7,375 nt of DNA, taken from contig JASLHL010000169.1 in NCBI GenBank assembly GCA_030152225.1, positions 1-7,375 of the forward strand, read 5' to 3'. The notes beneath the pieces are model-generated. The model searched no databases and was not told the origin of the DNA. It worked only from the letters and a program-made list of their open reading frames with translations. This DNA is from Flavobacterium sp. GTDB taxonomy: Bacteria; Bacteroidota; Bacteroidia; Flavobacteriales; Flavobacteriaceae. The translations under genes and the position numbers were made by a program. Positions 1 to 4,968 of the stretch are shown one piece after another; position 1 is the first letter of the stretch; every line of letters begins with the position of its first letter.

Positions 1-733
1 TGTCCCAATCGCCAAGTTGGGTATAAAAATAAACCAGGTCAAAATACATATTGAGTATATACACATCGATTTCGTATTTCTTAGCGTAATACAAGCCTTT
101 TTCAAAGCTCGCCAGCGCCTTTTCTGGTTGATTCATTAAGCGATATAGATCGATTTGTTTGCGATAAATCATCGGTAAATTAGCAGGATCATGAGATTCA
201 AACACTTCTAGAGCCCTAGCAAAATAGTCCTCTGCTTGGGTATAGTGTTGCTGTTTAATTTCGAGTGTCCCCAATACGGCATAATAAAAACCTTGAGCAG
301 AAAAAGAAACTTGTGCTATATCGGACTCTTCAATGGTTCGAAGCAGTTGATCTACCTCATCAAACTTGAGTAGGTCAAAAGCGATAAATAGTTTCTCAAC
401 CTTGATTTGTGCCTTGACTTGTTCTTTGTACTCGCTTTTCAGTCCTTCTTCTTGAGCGAACTCAAGATTAGCAACGGCCTTATCGTAAATAAACAAGCGT
501 TTATAGGTGAGGTATTTCAAAAAATAGGCTTGATACTTCTCATACGAAGTTGCCCTTGTATCTGCTAAAACACCTTCTAACAAAACAATGGTATCTTCAA
601 ATTTCCTTTGATTATTGTACGCCGTCACTTGCTCGGTAAGCAACGTAAAATCGTAAGACTGACTGAAAAGGGGACAAGTAGTCAATAAAAATACGACTTG
701 AACGAACAACTGTTTAACTAATTTAACATTCAT
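1..733 (-). CDS. Tetratricopeptide-repeat protein, N-terminal part (truncated by window edge)
   Basis: The frame is open from an ATG at 733 to the left edge, giving 244 residues with no stop; the C-terminus is outside the window. An in-frame TAG lies four codons upstream of the ATG, which fixes the start. Residues 1-25 look like a signal peptide: basic MNVKLVKQ, then a hydrophobic stretch FVQVVFLLTT, ending PLFSQS as is common in Bacteroidota exported proteins. The rest is predicted all-helical with TPR-like repeats, clearest around residues 160-180 (QAEDYFARALEVF) and 203-220 (PEKALASFEKGLYYAKKY). In Flavobacteriaceae, exported TPR arrays of this kind are often the sensor half of proteins that continue into a transmembrane helix and an AraC- or LuxR-type DNA-binding domain. 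That is only a possibility here, because the C-terminus is not visible. It is transcribed away from the long gap. Confidence is high for the gene and low for its role. Confidence 0.85.
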   Translation of the reverse strand, partial: MNVKLVKQLFVQVVFLLTTCPLFSQSYDFTLLTEQVTAYNNQRKFEDTIVLLEGVLADTRATSYEKYQAYFLKYLTYKRLFIYDKAVANLEFAQEEGLKSEYKEQVKAQIKVEKLFIAFDLLKFDEVDQLLRTIEESDIAQVSFSAQGFYYAVLGTLEIKQQHYTQAEDYFARALEVFESHDPANLPMIYRKQIDLYRLMNQPEKALASFEKGLYYAKKYEIDVYILNMYFDLVYFYTQLGDWD

Positions 734-970
734 GATGGTCTTGGCCTACGCAACTTTGCTAAATTATTACATTTATCTGGAGTAACCCTTAGGTTATTTC
801 AAAAAAAAAGTACTAAACACAGCAATTATTCACAATAAACAAATTTCACTTCTTTCATCGCTCCGTCTCAGCTGTCAGTTGAAAAGAATCTCAATAAACT
901 ATTGATTGTAACTAAATTATCTAGATGTCCTACCCATTCCCCTATCGTTTCAATTTCTTAGGAAGTAAGA

Positions 971-988
971 ACTACCCAAATACTACCC
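971..988. repeat. Tandem heptamer ACTACCC, 11-bp period
   Basis: ACTACCC occurs at 971-977 and again at 982-988, exactly 11 bp apart, so both copies face the same side of the DNA helix. A related CCTACCC lies at 929-935, 42 bp (about four turns) before the first copy. On the minus strand these read GGGTAGT, about 240 bp upstream of the TPR gene. Direct repeats one turn apart are typical of response-regulator or activator binding sites. No binding protein is known here and chance is possible. Confidence 0.35.
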
Positions 989-1037
989 GACTAAAATGGG
1001 ACTTTTTTACCTGAATCGCCCATCTTTGTAGTACTGC

Positions 1038-1075
1038 TAACCACAGAAACGATTCCCCACTATGTTCTGTGGTTA
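1038..1075. repeat. Perfect 11-bp inverted repeat with 16-nt spacer
   Basis: The left arm TAACCACAGAA (1038-1048) is the exact reverse complement of the right arm TTCTGTGGTTA (1065-1075). There is no T-tract on either side, so it is not a typical intrinsic terminator. It could be an operator for a dimeric regulator, or an RNA hairpin in the leader upstream of the small ORF. The repeat is directly visible; its function is inferred. Confidence 0.5.
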
Positions 1076-1137
1076 CTCCTCATACCCTGTTATGTTAAAG
1101 ATGCAAACCAACGATAGTACATTCTTCATTGGGTTCG

Positions 1138-1341
1138 ATGAAGTTTTACTCCAGGAACAGGAAACTCAATCTTTACTTACTAACGAGTAGCACGAGAGGA
1201 AGGGGAGGGTTAAAAGCCCTCCTCTTTTTCATTAGCTACACCAAAGAAAGCATTTCCCTGATTTATATAGCCTGTTCAAGTGGCGTCTTCGCTTCTTTTC
1301 AAAATTTAGTTGCACAAGGTCTAAGTAAATCAAAAAAATAA
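1138..1341 (+). CDS. Candidate leader-peptide ORF (leucine-rich, runs through a terminator)
   Basis: The open frame runs from ATG at 1138 to TAA at 1339-1341 (67 residues); a TTG three codons earlier would extend it, but the ATG is preferred. The first 24 residues, ending LNLYLLTSSTRGRGG, look like an amino-acid biosynthesis leader peptide: a cluster of Leu and Thr/Ser codons followed by a Gly/Arg-rich end encoded by the 5' arm of a terminator hairpin. Classical leaders stop before or within the hairpin. This frame instead continues through it with an undistinguished hydrophobic tail (residues 25-67), so either the stop has been lost or the ORF is accidental. There is no Shine-Dalgarno sequence, as is normal in this phylum, and no strong promoter upstream. 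It does not resemble a protein family I know. A control role over branched-chain amino acid genes is inferred from the composition and the ilvE neighbour. Confidence 0.3.
   Translation: MKFYSRNRKLNLYLLTSSTRGRGGLKALLFFISYTKESISLIYIACSSGVFASFQNLVAQGLSKSKK
1200..1229 (+). terminator. Intrinsic terminator in attenuator position
   Basis: A GC-rich hairpin has left arm AAGGGGAGGGTT (1200-1211), an AAA loop and right arm AGCCCTCCTCTT (1215-1226). All 12 positions pair if two G-T wobbles are allowed. A run of five T residues (1225-1229) follows. There is no T-run on the opposite side, so it acts on plus-strand transcripts. It coincides with the Gly/Arg codons at the end of the leucine-rich segment of the small ORF, as in amino-acid attenuators. 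It lies about 330 nt before ilvE and upstream of the apparent ilvE promoter. Confidence 0.6.
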
Positions 1342-1452
1342 ACTAAAAACGAAGCGTTTACACAAACAAATTCAAAGTATTCTAAATTTTCTCAAGTTTT
1401 TTTTTGATAATATAATATTTTCTTCAGCTACGTAAATATTCTTTAAATTAAA

Positions 1453-1484
1453 TTGAGAAATAGCGACTTTTTTTGCTATTTTTG
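1453..1484 (+). promoter_or_regulatory. ilvE promoter, Bacteroidota -33/-7 type
   Basis: TTG at 1453-1455 and TATTTTTG at 1477-1484 match the Bacteroidota sigma factor consensus (TTG near -33, TAnnTTTG at -7) with a 21-bp spacer. The expected transcript start is near 1491, giving ilvE a 5' leader of about 70 nt. A 7-bp inverted repeat, AAATAGC (1458-1464) and GCTATTT (1475-1481), covers the spacer and the -7 box. It could be an operator, though AT-rich chance is possible. Confidence 0.65.
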
Positions 1485-1560
1485 TAAGGCAGTTGAATAA
1501 AAAAAAGCTGCTGAACGATTTTATTTAATACAACAACAACTTTTAAAAAAACACTATAAA

Positions 1561-2634
1561 ATGAGTTTAGAAACAAAATTTGAACTTTCTATTGAAAAAA
1601 TAGAAAAGTCTAGAGTCGATTCAATTGATTTCGAGAATGTAAAATTTGGATCTATTTTCACGGATCATATGTTGGTTTGTCATTATAAAGATGGGAAATG
1701 GGGACAAGTGGAAATCAAACCTTATGGGCCGATGAGTTTTGCACCTTCAATTAATGTTTTCCACTACGGACAAGCTATTTTTGAAGGAATGAAAGCATAC
1801 AAAGACAACAATGATGACGTATGGTTATTCCGTCCACGCGAGAACTGGGCTCGTTTTAATAAATCTGCTGAGCGTATGGCAATGCCACACATTGATGAAG
1901 AAAGATTTATTGACGGTTTAAAAGCACTTTTAGATTTAGATAGAGAATGGGTAAGAAAAGGACAAGGAAACTCGTTGTACTTACGTCCATTTATGGTTGG
2001 AACACACGAAGGTGTTGTTGCTGGTCCATCTAGTGAATTTATGTTTTGTGTGATCTGTTCACCTGCACGTACTTATTACTCAGGAAAAGTAAAAGTACAA
2101 GTTGCAGAACACTACAGTCGTGCTGCAAATGGTGGTGTTGGATACACAAAATGTTCAGGAAACTACGGAGGTCAATTCTACCCTACACAATTAGCTCAAC
2201 AAGAAGGATACCAACAAATAATCTGGACAGATGATGCTACACATACAAAATTAGAAGAAGCAGGAACAATGAACGTATTCTTCCGTATCGGAGATACTTT
2301 AATTACTGCTCCAACTAGCGAACGTATCTTAGATGGTGTAACAAGAAAAAGCTTGATCGACATCGCAAAAAGCAAAGGAATCAATGTAGAAGTAAGAGCA
2401 ATCGTTGTTCAAGAATTATTGGATGCACATGCTAAAGGTGAACTATTGGAAATCTTTGGTGCTGGAACTGCAGTAACTATCGGACAAATTGAAGGTTTTG
2501 CTTACCAACAAAAATACTACGAATTACCAAACATAACAGATGAGAATTCTTACGCTATCCTGTTGAAAACAAACCTACAAGGTATTCAACAAAAAGCAAT
2601 TGAAGATACTTTCAACTGGACAGAAAAAATATAA
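1561..2634 (+). CDS. ilvE: Branched-chain amino acid aminotransferase (type II)
   Basis: This 357-residue protein matches the PLP-dependent fold type IV branched-chain aminotransferases of the type II (eukaryote-like) subgroup. It catalyses the last, reversible step of leucine, isoleucine and valine synthesis: transfer of the amino group between glutamate and the branched-chain 2-oxo acids in the cytoplasm. Visible signatures are FHYGQAIFEGMKAY (67-80), the WLFRPREN..RFN..AERM region (88-106), the catalytic lysine K197 in GYTKCSGNYGGQFYP, LEEAGTMNVFF (231-241) near the cofactor ring, LDGVTRKSLI (257-266) and FGAGTAVTI (299-307). Length is normal and the protein is intact. The ATG at 1561 follows an AT-rich leader with no Shine-Dalgarno sequence, and the N-terminus leads directly into the family FGSIFTDHML segment. 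It appears monocistronic, with its own promoter and a strong terminator. The rest of the ilv/leu pathway is not in this window. Confidence 0.96.
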   Translation: MSLETKFELSIEKIEKSRVDSIDFENVKFGSIFTDHMLVCHYKDGKWGQVEIKPYGPMSFAPSINVFHYGQAIFEGMKAYKDNNDDVWLFRPRENWARFNKSAERMAMPHIDEERFIDGLKALLDLDREWVRKGQGNSLYLRPFMVGTHEGVVAGPSSEFMFCVICSPARTYYSGKVKVQVAEHYSRAANGGVGYTKCSGNYGGQFYPTQLAQQEGYQQIIWTDDATHTKLEEAGTMNVFFRIGDTLITAPTSERILDGVTRKSLIDIAKSKGINVEVRAIVVQELLDAHAKGELLEIFGAGTAVTIGQIEGFAYQQKYYELPNITDENSYAILLKTNLQGIQQKAIEDTFNWTEKI

Positions 2635-2656
2635 GTACCCTTTTCGGATACATTTT

Positions 2657-2686
2657 AAAAAACGGCAGCTATCCTGCCGTTTTTTT
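2657..2686 (+). terminator. Intrinsic terminator after ilvE
   Basis: The stem CGGCAG (2663-2668) and CTGCCG (2674-2679) encloses a 5-nt loop. It is flanked by six A (2657-2662) and seven T (2680-2686), which extend the pairing and give a T-tract on either strand. It begins about 20 nt after the ilvE stop and separates ilvE from the next transcription unit. Confidence 0.9.
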
Positions 2687-2711
2687 ATGCCCTAAATTGA
2701 AGCTTTTTACT

Positions 2712-2719
2712 TATTTTTG
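2712..2719 (+). promoter_or_regulatory. Candidate -7 element for the small membrane protein gene
   Basis: TATTTTTG is a perfect match to the Bacteroidota -7 motif and lies directly after the ilvE terminator. No TTG is found at the usual 19-21 bp spacing; the nearest is at 2697-2699, with only a 12-bp spacer. If used, transcription would start near 2726, leaving a leader of about 8 nt before the ATG at 2734. Confidence 0.45.
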
Positions 2720-2733
2720 CTAAAATCTTTATT

Positions 2734-2919
2734 ATGTTTACAACAGGGCAAATTCAATTCGCAGCTTTCTTTATTGTTACATTTACGATTATTCTAATCA
2801 TTATGTATCGTAAGGATCTTAATCTTCACCGCAAATACTACAAAAATAGATTGTGGATCTTACTTGCGTTTTTAGCCTTCATCGGTTCACTATTCATCCT
2901 AAAGAATGTTCTTAAATAA
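2734..2919 (+). CDS. Small two-helix inner-membrane protein, function unknown
   Basis: This 61-residue protein has two predicted transmembrane helices, about residues 8-24 (FAAFFIVTFTIILIIMY) and 41-57 (LWILLAFLAFIGSLFIL). They are joined by a strongly basic loop (RKDLNLHRKYYKNR, 26-39). By the positive-inside rule the loop should be cytoplasmic and both ends periplasmic. It resembles small uncharacterised membrane proteins conserved in Flavobacteriaceae, and I do not know a function. It starts 48 nt after the ilvE terminator and its stop is 29 nt before the next gene on the same strand, so the two are probably cotranscribed. The coherent hydrophobicity pattern, a -7 box just upstream and the tight spacing support a real gene despite its size. 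Confidence 0.75.
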   Translation: MFTTGQIQFAAFFIVTFTIILIIMYRKDLNLHRKYYKNRLWILLAFLAFIGSLFILKNVLK

Positions 2920-2948
2920 TATTAAATCCTAGGTGTCTACTGCTAACT

Positions 2949-4103
2949 ATGAAAATCCTTAAGTATTTCCTGCTTCTTGTTACTTTGCTATGCGTTTCGC
3001 TAGTGGTTTTTGTATTAACCCAAAGTGGTAATTTTAAAATCACGAAATCATTTGAACTGGATGCACCTCAGCCTATTGTATATCGATACATACAGGACTT
3101 AAACAATTGGAACGATTGGATTGAGACAGAAAATAATACCAACGGAGTATATAGCATCACCTTACCTAAAATTGGGGTATACCAAATTCGAAAAGAGTAC
3201 GAAAAACCCTACGATAGTATTTCACAAGATATTCTGTATGACAATAAATTGTCCAATATCATTTGGCGTTTTAGTCCACAAGGACAAAAAACAAAAGTAG
3301 ATTTTACCTTTGAAGGCTCCATTGACTTAAAGACCAAAATATTGACCTTTTTCTCTGGATCACCAGACAAAGTGGTAGGTACAGCCATAGACAATAGTAT
3401 CAATGCGTTGATTGTATTCTTTATCAAACAATATAGAGAATACGACCTAACAACGTCAGGATCGGCAAAAAGAAAGACGTTCGACTATATCTATTTGAAT
3501 AGTACAGCGGAGTACACCGATATGAAAACTAGTATTGAAGCCCTACATACCCAACTAATGGACTTTTGTACAGCCAATAAAATCAAAGTAGATCCAACAC
3601 CGCTACTTTTATTTGACAATCATCCTCTAACTCAAAACTTAGCATTCCAATTTGGTTTCAAACTCCATGATTCTATCTTTTTAAACGAAGATGAAAAAGT
3701 AAAAATGGGAACGTTAGAGGCCAATGACTATTTTGAAAGCTCCATCACAGGCTATTATTCTCACCTGCCAAAAGCATTGAGAGAAATTCGTACTGTGGTT
3801 AGCAAATCGGAAGTTTTCACCAATAATCCTGCTCAAAAAATGTTGATTGAACTAAATCAATCGTCACTAGATAATCGCTTACCTTCAACATGGAAAACAA
3901 CGGTTCTCATTCCTATTACACAAAACGAGCAACCAGTTGTGCATCAAACACAAGCGTATTCTTCTGGGTATTTCACGGAAAACGATAGTATTAAACCTCG
4001 TAAACGAATTTATACCCCACCAAAAGAAGTTATCCCTGTTGCAACTGAGCCAAAACAAGAAGAAAAACAAGAGGCAACTGTAGATACAACAACTACCAAG
4101 TAA
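2949..4103 (+). CDS. Membrane-anchored SRPBCC (START-like) protein with GyrI-like C-terminal domain
   Basis: The protein has 384 residues. Residues 4-24 form a hydrophobic helix, a signal anchor or uncleaved signal peptide, so the bulk is probably periplasmic. Residues 28-160 look like an SRPBCC/polyketide-cyclase-type ligand-binding domain: FKITKSFELDAP...VYRYIQDLNNWNDW is its usual opening (29-57), and WRFSPQGQKTKVDFTFEG (106-123) a typical strand pair. Residues about 180-324 resemble the GyrI-like, or AraC effector-binding, fold: LEANDYFESSITGYYSHLPKALREI (256-280) matches its central strand and helix, and WKTTVLIPI (315-323) its usual ending. The last 45 residues are polar and probably disordered (KPRKRIYTPPKE, then Lys/Glu/Thr-rich). 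Both domains bind small hydrophobic or cationic molecules in other proteins, with no catalytic residues implied. No DNA-binding part is present, so it is not an AraC regulator. It is the second gene of a probable operon with the small membrane protein and ends at a bidirectional terminator facing kdsB. Its function is unknown. Confidence 0.85.
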   Translation: MKILKYFLLLVTLLCVSLVVFVLTQSGNFKITKSFELDAPQPIVYRYIQDLNNWNDWIETENNTNGVYSITLPKIGVYQIRKEYEKPYDSISQDILYDNKLSNIIWRFSPQGQKTKVDFTFEGSIDLKTKILTFFSGSPDKVVGTAIDNSINALIVFFIKQYREYDLTTSGSAKRKTFDYIYLNSTAEYTDMKTSIEALHTQLMDFCTANKIKVDPTPLLLFDNHPLTQNLAFQFGFKLHDSIFLNEDEKVKMGTLEANDYFESSITGYYSHLPKALREIRTVVSKSEVFTNNPAQKMLIELNQSSLDNRLPSTWKTTVLIPITQNEQPVVHQTQAYSSGYFTENDSIKPRKRIYTPPKEVIPVATEPKQEEKQEATVDTTTTK

Positions 4104-4110
4104 ATGAATA

Positions 4111-4143
4111 AAAAAAAGAGAATCGGTTAGGATTCTCTTTTTT
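4111..4143. terminator. Bidirectional terminator between converging genes
   Basis: GAGAATC (4118-4124) pairs with GATTCTC (4131-4137) around the loop GGTTAG. The stem is extended by A residues on the left and six T residues on the right (4138-4143), giving a T-tract in either direction. It starts 7 nt after the SRPBCC gene stop and ends about 20 nt before the kdsB stop, so it can serve both transcripts. Confidence 0.88.
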
Positions 4144-4164
4144 AGTTTATCTTATTTCTGTTTA

Positions 4165-4899
4165 TTATTCACCTGTTAGTAATGTTTTGGCATAGGCTAA
4201 ATCTTCAGGTGTATCAATACCTACTCCTGTATGTTGCGTGATTGCCATTTTAATTCGCTTGCCATATTCTAAATAACGCAACTGTTCTAATTTTTCAGTA
4301 GCTTCTAGGAATTTCATCGGCCATGTGGTAAACTCCAACAGCGCTTCTCGTCTAAAAGCGTATACGCCAATATGCTGATAGTATTGCACTTTAGTTTCTT
4401 TATCTCTCGGATATGGAATAACCGAACGCGAAAAATACAAGGCCATCTGATGCTCATCAACCACCACTTTAACGTTATTCGGATTTTCAATGCGCTCCCA
4501 ATCGTCAATTGGAGTCATCAAAGACGCTAAGTCAACTTGTTTTTCTTGATCGGCTTTAAAAATTTCAATTAATTTCTCTAAGTTATCTTGATTGACAAAG
4601 GGCTCATCTCCCTGTACATTGATTACAATATCGGCCTCAATCTCCGCAACTGCTTCCGCTATTCGATCACTGCCACTTTCATGTTCTTTCACACTGCGAA
4701 CTACTTTACCACCACGCGATTGAATTTCATCGTAAATTAAAGGAGAATCGGTAACGACAAATACATCGTCAAACAACCCTGTTTCAACGGTAGCTTCATA
4801 GGTTCTTCGAATAATTGTTTTACCGCCTAATTCTTGCATTAATTTTGCAGGAAAACGCGTAGAGGCATAACGTGCCGGAATAACAGCAATTACTTTCAT
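4165..4899 (-). CDS. kdsB: 3-deoxy-manno-octulosonate cytidylyltransferase (CMP-KDO synthetase)
   Basis: This enzyme (EC 2.7.7.38) couples CTP and KDO to form CMP-KDO, the donor for the KDO transferase in lipid A/LPS inner-core assembly, in the cytoplasm. From the ATG at 4899 it has 244 residues, normal for the family. Conserved segments are the N-terminal nucleotide-binding [14 protein letters not shown] (7-20), [10 protein letters not shown] (74-83), NVQGDEPF (94-101) with the metal-binding aspartate, SRSVIPYPR (157-165), [10 protein letters not shown] (175-184), [10 protein letters not shown] (202-211) and [10 protein letters not shown] (225-234). The frame can be extended seven codons to a TTG at 4920, but that lies at the promoter's expected transcript start, and KdsB proteins begin at [11 protein letters not shown], so the ATG is chosen. 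The stop lies close to the terminator shared with the converging SRPBCC gene. The gene is 69 nt downstream of the helicase gene with no terminator between them, so it may also receive read-through. It indicates a Gram-negative, KDO-containing outer membrane. Confidence 0.96.
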   Translation of the reverse strand: MKVIAVIPARYASTRFPAKLMQELGGKTIIRRTYEATVETGLFDDVFVVTDSPLIYDEIQSRGGKVVRSVKEHESGSDRIAEAVAEIEADIVINVQGDEPFVNQDNLEKLIEIFKADQEKQVDLASLMTPIDDWERIENPNNVKVVVDEHQMALYFSRSVIPYPRDKETKVQYYQHIGVYAFRREALLEFTTWPMKFLEATEKLEQLRYLEYGKRIKMAITQHTGVGIDTPEDLAYAKTLLTGE

Positions 4900-4921
4900 A
4901 TGGTTTGTCTTATTTTTCAAT

Positions 4922-4953
4922 CAAAGATAAGAGATTTCGATAATTTCTTCCAA
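4922..4953 (-). promoter_or_regulatory. kdsB promoter, Bacteroidota -33/-7 type
   Basis: On the minus strand TTG (4953-4951) and TATCTTTG (4929-4922) are separated by 21 bp, the same spacer as at ilvE and a perfect match to the TTG / TAnnTTTG consensus. The transcript would start near 4915, about 16 nt before the ATG at 4899. It sits entirely in the gap after the helicase stop, so kdsB can be expressed independently. Confidence 0.75.
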
Positions 4954-4968
4954 CAATAACACACGGAT

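Larger units (their letters stand above)
734..1560. other. Long intergenic region between the TPR gene and ilvE
   Basis: About 830 bp separates the divergent TPR gene and ilvE, and no convincing conserved protein is visible on either strand. It holds, from left to right, a tandem ACTACCC repeat, a perfect 11-bp inverted repeat, a small leucine-rich ORF that runs into an intrinsic terminator, a very AT-rich stretch (about 1380-1450) and the ilvE promoter. No tRNA, rRNA or transposase remnant was recognised. I found no convincing promoter for the TPR gene; GAAATTTG on the minus strand at about 840-847 resembles a -7 box but has no matching -33 element. Confidence 0.7.

Noticed and set aside
1..733. 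Lipoprotein signal in the TPR protein (cysteine at residue 20)
   Set aside because: The preceding residues LTT do not fit a lipobox, which needs Gly or Ala just before Cys; a standard signal peptide ending at FSQS fits better.
1073..1129. Minus-strand 18-codon ORF (MKNVLSLVCIFNITGYEE) ending at the 11-bp inverted repeat
   Set aside because: Rich in Leu/Val/Ile and next to a hairpin, so briefly considered as a leader peptide, but there is no T-tract and no downstream biosynthetic gene on that strand.
734..1560. Insertion sequence or transposon remnant in the long gap
   Set aside because: No transposase-like frame, no terminal repeats with target duplication; the single inverted repeat has only 16 nt between its arms.
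2046..2384. Small ORFs on both strands inside ilvE
   Set aside because: They lie wholly within the strongly conserved ilvE frame and have no recognisable protein features.
3209..4070. Minus-strand small ORFs inside the SRPBCC gene
   Set aside because: Shadows of a coherent 384-residue gene; compositions are not protein-like.
4314..4508. Minus-strand 64-residue ORF inside kdsB
   Set aside because: Alternative frame of a conserved enzyme gene, with no independent support.
4900..4920. Seven-codon extension of kdsB to a TTG start
   Set aside because: It begins at the predicted transcript start of the kdsB promoter, and the family N-terminus fits the ATG at 4899.
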